Below are positions 54,636 to 60,600 of a stretch of 64,000 bases of DNA, in pieces. The DNA is from Hemicentrotus pulcherrimus (lineage: Eukaryota; Echinodermata; Echinoidea; Camarodonta; Strongylocentrotidae). The stretch covers positions 20,002 through 84,001 of the forward strand of contig BEXV01000868.1 in assembly GCA_003118195.1 (NCBI GenBank), written 5' to 3'. Each line of letters opens with the position of its first letter. Position 1 is the first letter of the stretch. Below the pieces are notes generated by a model, which searched no databases, was not told the origin of the DNA, and saw nothing but the letters and a program-made list of their open reading frames with translations. Both the position numbers and the translations under genes were made by a program.

Positions 54636-57631
54636 GGACTGATAACTTATGGGAAACCTTGCAAGGCATGGACAGGAAAACAGCAACAGGTGAACGCGTC
54701 TTTTCATCATGATTTTTTCACTGTGCTGATAATTAACGATGTAATTGACCAGGTGCGTATAATTCACAGAAATGGTTGAAATTAAATGTACAATGTATCC
54801 TACATTTCCACTTGATGTTCATAAAGTTACATTTATCTAGGCCTACTATTCTCTCAGCCACTTTTGGATTGCATTTTTTGTCCTCGTATTAGTCATTCAT
54901 TGAATATATTTACATTAAAAATCATTATGGTAGAAACACAATCGAAGATGAGACTGCAAAAAGTGTTTGATTGATAAGAGTCTTAACGTATTTGAATTAG
55001 CACTTTCCTTTATTTTGATCTCAGATAAGTAAGAAAATTCCCAACTCCACTGATCATTTAAGGCCTATACAGCCTGACCCTATTGAATTCTTGTACTCTT
55101 TGCTAATTGTTATCCACTTAATATATCCGTTCAGTATTTTGCTACTAAATATATTCTTGATGTAATTGTATATCATGAAAATCCCTATAAAGGAAAATTA
55201 ATCTTTTGATTTGACTTGGAATATATTCAGGCAGAATGAGTCACTTGTTCTACCCTTAATAAACTATGGGCAAATTTTACTACTGATGTCAATAACACTT
55301 TGCAAATTATACCTATCTTCGTGTATTTCAAAGACTTTTATAAAATGATTAGCAAAACATGCAACATGACACCAGCTTTTGCAGTGTACATACAGGACGT
55401 TGCGAGAAATGTAAATGTACATACACTGTACATGTATATGTACATGTACATGTACTCTGTGTAGTGTGTATTGATTTTATTCATCATCTAGTGTTCCCAA
55501 CTCACATCATCTAATGAGAGCTAGAAGGGCCTTAAATCATTTACTTTTACATCTAGAGTTAATGCCTCTCTCTCTCCCCTCTCCTTTCCCATCTCTTACA
55601 CTCCTATTTTTCAGATTCCCTTCTATCTTTTGTAATTGGGATTTTCCTCCTTTTTTCACATTCTTTCTCTCTTTACATTTTCTTTTCTCATCCTACCACA
55701 TTTTACTCTTCTCCTATGCCTATTGATTCAAATGACACTTTTTACATCATATACATATATGTCTGTTATTTTCATTTAATATGCTAGCTTTTTACTTTGA
55801 CTTTGTTCTTCCCAATTTAATTAAATGAAACTTGTTATATCATATATCTTTATGCTTGTTATTTTCATTTGATGCGCTAGCTTTTTAATTTACTTTTGTT
55901 TTACATATGTCATCTTTAAATAATTTTCCCTATGTATTTATATTCAATTTGGTGTCTATATGATCTGTTTTATGTTTTTACACACAGTTGCTGTAAAAGC
56001 AGTCTTTTTTAGGCTGATGTGAGTTTTACTGTGATTAAATGAATTCAATTCAATTCAGTGCCCTTTTGAATCTTCAGACGATATACTCATTAATGCAACT
56101 TCATACCCCAAAAAAATGAGAGACCATTTCCTGCAATCTGTCTCCAATAGAGAGGAACAGTTCCTAGAGTAAAGAATAACAAAAGCACTCCGATATGAAG
56201 TCATCCATGGCCCAAGGGTGAAAGAAAATCACACGTTTCTAGCAACGTCATTCTATCGACATTGTGTGGACAGTTTTGCTTTACAAAGTGACGTTTTGAT
56301 CCTGAATAGCCTATCTAGCACGTAAATATTCTATTTGCAAGGTGTGTTCCGACTGGGAGTGGGCATTATTATTGAGGGGGGCAGTCCTTATCCATATATT
56401 TATCATGAATCATTTGACAGGTTATTGTTGGGTTGACATCCTGCTCATAATCCAGTTATCAAAGCCAAACAGACCAATAAAGTAGATGTTACTATACATA
56501 TTCATGTTGTGATACTTTCTTACAGTAGTGTAACAATTCTTGTTTGGATGTGTCGGTGTGCATGTAGTGGTATTATATGTCCTCTTAGATATGTTATGTA
56601 GATTGTGAAGCCCTTTGAGAATTAAGTGTTAATTATTATGCGCTTACTAAATTGAAAGTTATTTCTATCATATTATTATTATTATTATTAAAATATTAAC
56701 GCTGTTATAAATGTGGTAAGGAAAAGTATACCGGTAATTACTATTGTAAACTTGTTTTTACAACATTCAGAGTTGAAAGTGCAAACATTACAGTTACACA
56801 TTAATAATTTCACAAACGCACCGTATAATATTAAAATCCTGAGCCTCTGATTGGTCAAAAGTACAGGTATGGTTAGACTATTGACTCAATCATCTCAGGG
56901 TATGGCGACAAACTGTGGACCACACCCTTGAAAGCATTGAACATTCCACTTTACCACCGTGTCTTGATTTTCTTTTATTTCATCTGGAGCTAACTATTTA
57001 TAGAGTAATACATGAAGTAACAAGTAATACAGATTTGTGAGATTTGTGAATAAAAATATCTTCTGATGTAAAATAATTATAGAAACACATACAAATATTT
57101 CTGGTTTTAAAATTGTATTTTATATTTTTTTAAGGGATACATCCTTCGTCCAATTGCATATATATGTCACACACAGGCAAGTTTGACCAGGTCAATGGAA
57201 TGCAGAAAAGATACCATAACGAGCTAGAAGTCATTACTTTATTAAACAATTTGGTTCAACAGCACATTTACAATTATTTATGATAAGTAGCAAATAATTT
57301 GTTAACAATGTGAAGAATTGGCTTGCTTATAAGTCAATGGGGGTCTTTCAATGTGTATGTTTCTCCTCTAAATCTGTTTAAATTATGTTTTTATGCTTTA
57401 TAAGTTATAGTAATTTACATCTTTTATTTGTCTTGTCCACCCTGCCCATGACACACTTGTATTTTTATGACACTGTATCATGGACCTGTGTTTAAATGTT
57501 TACTTCTTTGTTCATGTTGTTATGACTAATATTTCAACAACTAAAAGAGACATTTATATAAACTAGATGTTACATGCATACAAATTTGATTGAATGTTAC
57601 AAATTTTACTTACCTTTACGAGGATGACCAT
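11673..57631 (-). CDS. myo7a: Class VII unconventional myosin (MYO7A-type), complete gene, 43 coding exons
   Basis: An actin-based motor of the class VII family, which supports hair-cell stereocilia, microvilli, filopodia and photoreceptor transport in animals. The spliced CDS is 6513 nt (2170 residues; human MYO7A is about 2215). Visible domains: motor 60-727 with P-loop GESGAGKT (159-166), switch [10 protein letters not shown] (208-216), switch II DIFGFE (437-442) and an acidic TEDS-rule residue (E381); five IQ motifs about 745-858; charged single-helix region about 861-935; MyTH4 about 980-1220; FERM about 1225-1580; SH3 about 1585-1642; second MyTH4 about 1690-1850; second FERM about 1860-2165. 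The start MVILVKGDFVW resembles MYO7A (MVILQKGDYVW) more than MYO7B. Every exon has splice sites on both sides and phases close throughout. Introns are GT-AG except the AT-AC intron 34. Orthology is certain at class level; 7A versus an unduplicated class VII ancestor is inferred. Confidence 0.97.
12526..12645 (-). CDS. myo7a: myo7a exon 42, FERM2 F3 lobe (residues 2106-2145)
   Basis: [20 protein letters not shown], then [15 protein letters not shown]. Vertebrate MYO7A reads [15 protein letters not shown] here, so the conserved Arg of the tail regulatory motif is Gly (residue 2135, codon GGT) while the Lys (2138) remains. Confidence 0.96.
13511..13594 (-). CDS. myo7a: myo7a exon 41, FERM2 F3 lobe (residues 2078-2105)
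   Basis: [19 protein letters not shown] then VNLIDPRNK, equivalent to [20 protein letters not shown]. Phase 0 both ends. Confidence 0.96.
13850..14050. repeat. Long polypyrimidine tract in myo7a intron 40
   Basis: About 200 bases almost purely C and T with no fixed unit. On the transcript strand it is purine-rich. Confidence 0.9.
16203..16465. repeat. (ATC)n microsatellite next to the exon 40 donor
   Basis: Over 250 bases of ATC/GTC units (GAT on the transcript) ending right at the GTAAGG donor of exon 40. Confidence 0.95.
16472..16588 (-). CDS. myo7a: myo7a exon 40, FERM2 (residues 2039-2077)
   Basis: [20 protein letters not shown] then [14 protein letters not shown]. The GTAAGG donor is followed at once by a long GAT-type repeat; reading through would give a poly-Met tail. 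Confidence 0.96.
16939..16990. repeat. 18-bp tandem repeat, three units
   Basis: caatgaaagtcaataaaa repeated at 16939, 16957 and 16975 (last one partial), in intron 39. Confidence 0.9.
17242..17531 (-). CDS. myo7a: myo7a exon 39, FERM2 F2 lobe (residues 1942-2038)
   Basis: The longest exon (290 nt). [37 protein letters not shown], and [19 protein letters not shown] follow MYO7A closely. Confidence 0.97.
17783..17962. repeat. CCTAA-rich interspersed repeat, copy in intron 38-39 region
   Basis: Starts ttgctccctggtcaatttcc, followed by degenerate telomere-like aaccctaa runs, then accttatgcc. Related copies: 25850-25935, 38806-38992 and 45447-45612, all on the same strand. Confidence 0.6.
18015..18101 (-). 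CDS. myo7a: myo7a exon 38, FERM2 (residues 1913-1942)
   Basis: [20 protein letters not shown] then RKARPNRD, matching [21 protein letters not shown]. 87 nt. Confidence 0.96.
18768..18882 (-). CDS. myo7a: myo7a exon 37, FERM2 F1 lobe (residues 1875-1913)
   Basis: [19 protein letters not shown] then [14 protein letters not shown]. Donor GTAAGC. Confidence 0.96.
19417..19675 (-). CDS. myo7a: myo7a exon 36, MyTH4-2 to FERM2 (residues 1788-1874)
   Basis: [39 protein letters not shown], then [19 protein letters not shown]: end of the second MyTH4 and start of the FERM2 F1 lobe. Nearly identical to MYO7A in the last 30 residues. Confidence 0.97.
20735..21010 (+). mobile_element. tRNA-derived SINE copy 2 (myo7a intron 35)
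   Basis: Diverged B box near 20786, then tcctttggcaagatatta and cagcaggtacctgg-type body and an ATT-rich tail. Same family as the copies at 1622, 40640 and 52617. Confidence 0.65.
22873..23006. repeat. CT microsatellite interrupted by a 70-base assembly gap
   Basis: (CT)n and (TTTC)n to the left and (TC)n to the right of 70 N at 22919-22988, in intron 35 only 56 bases from exon 35. The gap is unlikely to hide an exon because the phases already close. Confidence 0.95.
23063..23219 (-). CDS. myo7a: myo7a exon 35, MyTH4-2 (residues 1736-1788)
   Basis: [12 protein letters not shown], then [20 protein letters not shown] and [10 protein letters not shown]. The upstream boundary follows AC rather than AG (U12 3' splice site); the downstream donor is GTGAGT. 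Confidence 0.95.
23220..23597 (-). other. Minor-class (U12) AT-AC intron 34 of myo7a
   Basis: A 378-nt intron. In transcript orientation the 5' end is ATATCCTTT (an exact U12 5' splice site), a TCCTTGAC branch motif lies near the 3' end, and the intron ends TTGCAC with the branch A about 11 nt upstream. Removing it joins VFE to [12 protein letters not shown], matching the family sequence FIAVLKYMGDYPSK. Reading through instead reaches TAG within eight codons. Splicing by the U11/U12-U4atac/U6atac spliceosome is inferred. Confidence 0.9.
23598..23746 (-). CDS. myo7a: myo7a exon 34, MyTH4-2 (residues 1686-1736)
   Basis: [20 protein letters not shown] then [20 protein letters not shown] and EACRVFE. 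The exon ends GAAG at an ATATCCTTT 5' splice site, with no GT donor nearby that keeps the frame. Confidence 0.95.
24337..24461 (-). CDS. myo7a: myo7a exon 33, SH3-MyTH4 linker (residues 1645-1686)
   Basis: [14 protein letters not shown] and [13 protein letters not shown] match the MYO7A linker (LEEFSYDYFRPPPK). Donor GTACCA. Confidence 0.94.
24935..25085. repeat. CAT/CCT/CAC triplet tract after exon 32
   Basis: Imperfect triplet repeat 45 bases past the exon 32 donor. Confidence 0.85.
25130..25317 (-). CDS. myo7a: myo7a exon 32, SH3 domain (residues 1582-1644)
   Basis: [19 protein letters not shown] then [20 protein letters not shown]: one exon encodes the SH3 domain between the two MyTH4-FERM units. 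A CAT/CCT repeat follows in the intron. Confidence 0.96.
25349..25652. repeat. Pair of adjacent foldbacks in myo7a intron 31
   Basis: First inverted repeat: 25349-25380 with 25445-25480 (GGGCATTAGT / ACTAATGCCC core). Second: TTATAAGATTATGTTTT at 25482-25498 with its exact complement at 25636-25652. Probably degraded MITEs. Confidence 0.6.
26011..26180 (-). CDS. myo7a: myo7a exon 31, FERM1 F3 lobe (residues 1525-1582)
   Basis: [20 protein letters not shown] then [17 protein letters not shown], the end of FERM1. Donor GTGAGT. Confidence 0.96.
26718..26962 (-). CDS. myo7a: myo7a exon 30, FERM1 F2-F3 (residues 1444-1525)
   Basis: [20 protein letters not shown], then [20 protein letters not shown] and [10 protein letters not shown], entering the PH-like F3 lobe. 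GC-richer than its surroundings. Confidence 0.96.
27635..27805 (-). CDS. myo7a: myo7a exon 29, FERM1 F2 lobe (residues 1387-1443)
   Basis: [19 protein letters not shown] and [12 protein letters not shown] then [11 protein letters not shown]. Donor GTAAGT; phase 0. Confidence 0.96.
27930..28258. repeat. (ATC)n triplet tract after exon 28
   Basis: More than 300 bases of ATC/ACC units ending about 25 bases from the exon 28 donor. Long ORFs in all frames here are repeat artefacts. Confidence 0.93.
28283..28510 (-). CDS. myo7a: myo7a exon 28, FERM1 (residues 1311-1386)
   Basis: [36 protein letters not shown] and [15 protein letters not shown] match MYO7A almost residue for residue. A long (ATC)n tract begins just past the GTATGA donor. 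Confidence 0.97.
28843..29016 (-). CDS. myo7a: myo7a exon 27, FERM1 F1 lobe (residues 1253-1310)
   Basis: [20 protein letters not shown] then [16 protein letters not shown], the ubiquitin-like F1 lobe of FERM1. Donor GTAGAT. Confidence 0.96.
29563..29694 (-). CDS. myo7a: myo7a exon 26, MyTH4-FERM junction (residues 1209-1252)
   Basis: [20 protein letters not shown], then [16 protein letters not shown], the end of MyTH4 and link to FERM1. Phase 0. Confidence 0.96.
30262..30379 (-). CDS. myo7a: myo7a exon 25, MyTH4-1 (residues 1169-1208)
   Basis: [19 protein letters not shown] and [15 protein letters not shown], the C-terminal half of MyTH4. Confidence 0.96.
30857..31089 (-). CDS. myo7a: myo7a exon 24, MyTH4-1 (residues 1092-1169)
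   Basis: [19 protein letters not shown], then [18 protein letters not shown] and GLLRPEL. The [17 protein letters not shown] block is diagnostic of class VII MyTH4. Confidence 0.96.
31172..31231. repeat. (TC)n microsatellite in intron 23
   Basis: Sixty bases of TC units between exons 23 and 24. Confidence 0.95.
31381..31476 (-). CDS. myo7a: myo7a exon 23 (residues 1060-1091)
   Basis: [19 protein letters not shown] matches SEKIPVMTKIYETLGKK-type MyTH4 sequence; the remainder is a divergent loop. Donor GTAAGT. Confidence 0.92.
32134..32217 (-). CDS. myo7a: myo7a exon 22, MyTH4-1 (residues 1032-1059)
   Basis: [20 protein letters not shown] is the MyTH4 signature helix. 84 nt, phase 0 both ends. 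Confidence 0.95.
32688..32894 (-). CDS. myo7a: myo7a exon 21, start of MyTH4-1 (residues 963-1031)
   Basis: Acidic [19 protein letters not shown] then [12 protein letters not shown], the opening of the first MyTH4 domain (tail cargo/partner binding). The spacer before it diverges from human MYO7A. Confidence 0.95.
33346..33586. repeat. Tandem duplication spanning the exon 20 donor
   Basis: Two units of about 120 bases (33346-33464 and 33472-33586), sharing ccttgcagatg.gtcaagattt and acttccaa.taaatttctct. Each ends in a GTAAGG donor on the minus strand; only the right one follows exon 20. Confidence 0.75.
33585..33782 (-). CDS. myo7a: myo7a exon 20, charged helix end and linker (residues 897-962)
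   Basis: [18 protein letters not shown] continues the charged helix, then an acidic linker ending APKGFE. Its GTAAGGTACATG donor has a duplicated decoy about 120 bases downstream. Confidence 0.94.
34439..34546 (-). CDS. myo7a: myo7a exon 19, charged helix (residues 861-896)
   Basis: Lys/Arg/Glu-rich sequence ([18 protein letters not shown]) at the place of the stable single alpha-helix that extends the lever arm in MYO7A. Phase 0 both ends. Confidence 0.94.
34877..34999 (-). CDS. myo7a: myo7a exon 18, IQ4-IQ5 (residues 820-860)
   Basis: [18 protein letters not shown] and [19 protein letters not shown] complete the five-IQ lever arm. Donor GTAAGG. Confidence 0.95.
35499..35594 (-). CDS. myo7a: myo7a exon 17, IQ3 (residues 788-819)
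   Basis: [20 protein letters not shown] followed by an Arg-rich segment: the third IQ motif and the start of the fourth. Exactly 96 nt, phase 0 both ends. Confidence 0.95.
36481..36660 (-). CDS. myo7a: myo7a exon 16, IQ1-IQ2 (residues 728-787)
   Basis: The lever arm starts here. [18 protein letters not shown] and [19 protein letters not shown] are the first two light-chain-binding IQ motifs. Phase 0 both ends. Confidence 0.96.
37203..37386 (-). CDS. myo7a: myo7a exon 15, converter (residues 666-727)
   Basis: [20 protein letters not shown] and [13 protein letters not shown], the converter that passes force to the lever arm. Donor GTAAGA. Confidence 0.96.
37616..38409. mobile_element. Probable solo LTR in myo7a intron 14 (794 bp)
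   Basis: Begins TGTAAC and ends GTCACA (TG...CA), with ATAT on both sides as a 4-bp target duplication. It is richer in GC and CpG than the host intron and has no internal coding region. The orientation is not decided. Confidence 0.55.
38597..38658 (-). CDS. myo7a: myo7a exon 14 (residues 646-666)
   Basis: A 62-nt exon encoding [20 protein letters not shown], the SH1/SH2 helix region. Donor GTAATT; the downstream intron holds a probable solo LTR. Confidence 0.95.
38806..38992. repeat. CCTAA-rich interspersed repeat, copy in intron 13
   Basis: Begins attgctccacg and carries about a dozen degenerate cctaacc units. Next to the 65-bp tandem repeat at 38994. Confidence 0.55.
38994..39123. repeat. 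65-bp tandem duplication at the exon 13 donor
   Basis: Two units (38994-39058, 39060-39123) share gtaactg..gccagagcaaatgt. The second unit runs up to the GTGAGT donor of exon 13. Confidence 0.7.
39126..39370 (-). CDS. myo7a: myo7a exon 13, loop 2 and SH1 region (residues 564-645)
   Basis: [18 protein letters not shown], then [18 protein letters not shown] and [15 protein letters not shown], the actin-binding loop 2 surroundings and strut. Donor GTGAGT. A 65-base tandem repeat lies just beyond it in the intron. Confidence 0.97.
39794..39929 (-). CDS. myo7a: myo7a exon 12 (residues 519-564)
   Basis: [15 protein letters not shown] and [15 protein letters not shown] correspond to the lower 50K actin-binding region. 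Ends with the first base of a Gly codon. Confidence 0.96.
40640..40880 (+). mobile_element. tRNA-derived SINE copy 3 (myo7a intron 11)
   Basis: Starts with a tRNA-like cgcggtgcagtggttc segment, a B-box-like GGTCCAGATCC (40695-40705), then ctttcggcaagacattta, gccaccctccacacaggtgt and gatacctggcaaatg. It ends about 25 bases before the exon 11 donor. Confidence 0.65.
40904..41035 (-). CDS. myo7a: myo7a exon 11 (residues 475-518)
   Basis: [19 protein letters not shown] then [17 protein letters not shown], relay loop and lower 50K sequence typical of class VII. Donor GTAGGT; phase 0. Confidence 0.96.
41726..41804 (-). CDS. myo7a: myo7a exon 10, relay region (residues 448-474)
   Basis: [18 protein letters not shown] then RHIFKLEQ: the relay helix directly after switch II. 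Donor GTACAG, acceptor tcaacAG. Confidence 0.96.
42230..42279 (-). pseudogene. Decayed duplicate of the 3' end of myo7a exon 9
   Basis: On the minus strand this stretch reads [17 protein letters not shown], clearly related to the exon 9 end [16 protein letters not shown]. The nucleotide alignment covers about 50 bases and most differences are transitions. The position matching the GT donor reads TT, so it cannot be spliced like the parent. It is an intronic exon-fragment duplication. Confidence 0.75.
42321..42580 (-). CDS. myo7a: myo7a exon 9, TEDS site and switch II (residues 362-448)
   Basis: Contains the TEDS-rule glutamate (E381, 16 residues before DAFVK), [12 protein letters not shown], and switch II in [16 protein letters not shown]. 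An acidic TEDS residue means activation need not depend on heavy-chain phosphorylation, as in other class VII motors. A decayed copy of its 3' end lies about 40 bases downstream in the intron. Confidence 0.97.
42938..43168 (-). CDS. myo7a: myo7a exon 8 (residues 285-361)
   Basis: Begins [11 protein letters not shown] and contains [19 protein letters not shown] and LHLGN, the conserved motor helix-loop region. Phase 0 both ends. Confidence 0.97.
43775..43888 (-). CDS. myo7a: myo7a exon 7 (residues 247-284)
   Basis: [18 protein letters not shown] and KDYYYLTQ align with the motor upper 50K domain. The acceptor is 28 bases from the end of a TTAA MITE (43916-44307). Confidence 0.96.
43916..44307. 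mobile_element. TTAA MITE copy B in myo7a intron 6 (392 bp)
   Basis: Same family and orientation as copy A; shared blocks include gattgcattgtgaaagaaa and agtcttggtaaagt. Ends TTAAAGCTAAACTTTAGTAC / TTAAAGAGAAACTCCAGTAC (reverse complement). Its left edge lies 28 bases from the exon 7 acceptor. Confidence 0.8.
45093..45235 (-). CDS. myo7a: myo7a exon 6, switch I (residues 199-246)
   Basis: Contains [19 protein letters not shown], the switch I nucleotide-sensing loop, then [15 protein letters not shown] (CAT)n tract lies about ten bases past the GTAAGA donor. Confidence 0.97.
45447..45612. repeat. CCTAA-rich interspersed repeat, copy in intron 5
   Basis: ttgctccatggtcaatttct aligns with the copy at 17783, then degenerate ctaac runs and 'tttgacaaaataaag', an ending also found near 25921. 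Confidence 0.6.
47014..47135 (-). CDS. myo7a: myo7a exon 5, P-loop (residues 158-199)
   Basis: Contains the ATP-binding P-loop [20 protein letters not shown]. Phase 2 in, phase 1 out; donor GTGAAT, acceptor attgtAG. Confidence 0.97.
47757..48151. mobile_element. TTAA MITE copy A in myo7a intron 4 (395 bp)
   Basis: Left end TTAAAGGTAAAGATCAGTT and right end (reverse complement) TTAAAGGTAAAGAACAGTT form the inverted repeats, with TTAA at both edges. The left 200 bases align with copy B at 43916. Confidence 0.8.
49630..49718. repeat. (AAAT)n microsatellite next to exon 4
   Basis: Tetranucleotide run ending about ten bases from the exon 4 donor. Confidence 0.93.
49729..49913 (-). CDS. myo7a: myo7a exon 4 (residues 97-158)
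   Basis: Carries [14 protein letters not shown] and [16 protein letters not shown], hallmark myosin motor sequence. It ends with two bases of the Ser codon preceding the P-loop. An (AAAT)n tract follows in the intron. Confidence 0.97.
50898..51050 (-). CDS. myo7a: myo7a exon 3 (residues 46-96)
   Basis: Begins EHWLSDK and contains [12 protein letters not shown] and [12 protein letters not shown], the conserved entry into the motor core. Phase 0 at both ends; donor GTAAGT, acceptor ttttttcAG. Confidence 0.96.
52465..52581 (-). CDS. myo7a: myo7a exon 2 (residues 7-45)
   Basis: Starts [10 protein letters not shown] and ends LTDDEGK: the SH3-like N-terminal subdomain of the motor. Phase 0 at both ends, donor GTAAGT, acceptor gataacAG. 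Confidence 0.95.
52617..52865 (+). mobile_element. tRNA-derived SINE copy 4 (myo7a intron 1)
   Basis: B box GGTTCAAATCC at 52674-52684, body actttaatctctatttgcca, and a 3' part with the 'gcaaggccctcagg' block shared by other repeats here. It starts about 36 bases from exon 2. Confidence 0.65.
53249..53329 (-). CDS. Candidate 81-nt cassette exon in myo7a intron 1
   Basis: An open 27-codon block beginning [11 protein letters not shown] and ending VQFMN is bounded by a usable acceptor (tgtcAAG) and a GTAAAC donor. It begins and ends in phase 0, so it could be inserted between K6 (exon 1) and G7 (exon 2) without breaking the frame. The block looks coding against its AT-rich surroundings. It has no counterpart in the MYO7A N terminus I know, so it may be an alternative exon, part of an alternative first exon, or a relic of another gene. 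Confidence 0.4.
54464..54632. repeat. CT microsatellite in intron 1
   Basis: Three (TC)n runs with short interruptions. Confidence 0.93.
57614..57631 (-). CDS. myo7a: myo7a coding exon 1 (residues 1-6, MVILVK)
   Basis: The start ATG at 57629-57631 sits in a strong Kozak context (gccaccATGG) and is followed by five codons and a GTAAGT donor. The peptide MVILVK followed by GDFVW in exon 2 matches the class VII N terminus. An acceptor-like site lies just upstream (pyrimidine-rich tttcctgttAG, near 57657), so at least one further 5' UTR exon probably lies to the right. The transcription start was not located. Confidence 0.9.
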
Positions 57632-60600
57632 GGTGGCTGTGGGGCGGGTTCAAATCTAACAGGAAATGTTTCCTCTTTATTTAATCATACAGGGGTCGTA
57701 TTCAATCATGAGATCTGCAACAACAAAGATGGAGAAAAGATATTGATTAGTACAACTGTCGGACAAACAACAATTACAACAATATTCTGTTCTGGTTTGC
57801 AGAGGGTTGCTTTGTAACAGAGATGAAATAGATCAATGAAATATGAAATATTTAATTAAGTGATATAGTTTTGTCAAAAATTATTTTCAACTAAATCAAA
57901 TTGACATTGCATGTTAAAGATTGTCATCTCATTTCAAATTTATCGACATGTAGACTCAAAGTTATTGTGCAAAGGAAATACAGAAAGAAAATCATGATAA
58001 TAATTCACATAAATGAAACAGAAAATGAAACATCTAAGATTTAATCATTTCAATAAGTGGAGGTATTATCAAAAGTCATAATATAATACATAACTATACA
58101 CTCATATACAATTACATAGAATATGTATGTAATTCAATACCAAATCTCAGAAACTTGAGGAGATTAACTCATAGATTTGATTTGCTCAAACAGAGTAAAG
58201 ACTAAATAATAATAATAATAATATTTAATTGTTATATAGCGCTTAATACGACATGTTTCTAAGTGCTTTACAAATATACTATTACCCCAGTCATTGGATT
58301 CAGTGCTGGTATATAGTATATAGTATAGTATATATACGGTACTTTATATAGTATATATAGTTTATACATGTATTTCCCCTCCCATCGTGGCTCCACGGTC
58401 TATTTCACAAGAATTTTCCTGATTGAATTTCTTTCAATGAATATGTCAAGAGTCATACATTTTAAACCAACAGTAGAATGAACGCATTGCATAGATTGTT
58501 GGATAAGTAGTCATTCTAAAAACTATTGTGTAGATCTACAAATTTACCATTCACATTATGTACAACACATGGTAAATATTGTTATAATTATGTTCCTGGA
58601 AATACTTTTTTTTTTAAATGAATTAAACGGTTCATGAAGGAGATCTCAGGGAAGCAGGACATAAAGGTCCTCACCATTTACTACCAAAAATCTCTCTATG
58701 TTTCGAATTTCATGCTTACAAATATATAAAGACAAACCTACATATCAGCCCTTATCAGAACATATAAATGCTGATTTAAAATTGAAAATGGTTTTATCAT
58801 GTACATTTCCTTAAGAGAAAAGGGACATTTCTTGCAAATATATATGAGTATTATTATTAGGAGAATATAAACTAAAATATGCAAATGTTCAAAGATGAGT
58901 ATTACGAGTACATGTACATTAGAGAAATAAAACTGCACATGTACTTCTCTCCAAAATTCATTTTTATTTTTAATTAATCTCAACAGCTCTTGCAAAATTT
59001 GAATTTAACACCTGTAGGAGTTTATTAAAGGTAGATTTATCCAAAAAAAATGTTTTCTAAGAGAGAAATTATGTGTTACTGAGCACAATGTTGGCATTCA
59101 TTTACAAGAAAAATATTCTATAAATGCAAGACACGAAATGAAATAGATTTTGTTTTGTTTTTGTAACCAAGTTCATTAGATGCTTCAAGGAATGTTTCCC
59201 TCCATATTGTACAGTTTAAGAGACTGAATATACCTGACTATTTCCTGTCATGCTTAATATAAGAGGTCCCTTTCATAGCGATCCATTAATTTCATTCCTT
59301 TATCTATTCCAACATGTACACATGCAATTCATGAGTTCAAAGGTCTATGATTATGTTTAATATTTAATTAGATAGGCAGTCATCATCCCTCCAGGGCAAA
59401 CAATCAACATTATTCACGGAAATATAACCATCTTGCATTAAAGGGATGATTCTTCTCTACTTCCCTACAATGTTAGAAGATTTACTGACAGAGGTGTTTT
59501 GTCCCATACAAGTTAACAACTACATCCAAGATGTCAGTATACATGATTGAGTAACATTGACAGAACTCATAAGCATCTGTGAAAACAATATATCAACAAC
59601 AAACAAAAAAAATTGCCCCCAAAACATGTCTTTCCTGGATCTGCCATAAAAAAGTTAAAACTATCATAAGAACACCATTTGCAGTACAAACAAAGCTAAA
59701 GTATCAATATTGAATTTGATCAATTTTTAATTGGTAAAAAATGGCATTTGAAGGAGAAAATAAAAAGATACTACATGTACATGAGGGACTTGTTTACTGT
59801 AACCTGAAAAAGAAAGAAGTATTACATTTTGGGATTCGAGTAGTGTTATTCTAATCAACTGACCAAAGAAGATAAAACAAAAATACAAAGATAACACTAA
59901 TATATCAGAGTGTACTTTGTTTTCTTTTAAAAAAAAGGCTTCAATTAATGCAGTATTTAAATGGTATGCATACTGTAATGGAATTTTAGACTTTGTTCAA
60001 CACCAATGGTGCATGCATGCGTACATAATGAGGGACATGCATGTATTCTAATTGAATTTCATTAGTCCATTTTTTGGTGTTGTTACAATGTAATGGACAA
60101 ATGGACATGTATATACAGTCAAAATATGAATACTGCACTTGCTTTTAGCTAATTAAATAAAATTTGCAGTAGGAGTCAAGCAAATGCATTTAGGTTACAA
60201 TTCCACAATGCCAGATGCTCACCTCAATTTTTAATGATTTATAAAATGGATTTTACCCATCAGTCCTATTCCATATATCCTCAATAATGGGTAATAAATC
60301 TTCCAAAGTTCCATGTGTTCCAATGTATATTGTAGATTTTCCATTCATTGATTCTATATGGTTTGTTTGCTTACATTTACATATCTGTAAAAAACCTCAG
60401 ACACCACCAAGTTGGTAAATAGATACCAAGATAATTTTATGTAAATAAATTTGAGTATTATAATCCATATTTCTATAATACTTTTACAGCCATATTTTGG
60501 TACAGTAATTGTATACTGTAATAACAAAATAATATTTCAGAGAAAAACACTGCATATTTTGATTTCCTGTAAAATCAAGACCAAGTTGTACTGGGATTAA

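Larger units (their letters stand above)
52582..57613 (-). other. Large myo7a intron 1
   Basis: Five kilobases between exons 1 and 2. Contents: a SINE copy (52617-52865), the candidate cassette exon (53249-53329), a CT microsatellite (54464-54632), a TGTACA-rich palindromic stretch (about 55420-55457), and a CpG-richer patch near 56150-56330 with no recognisable gene. Confidence 0.7.
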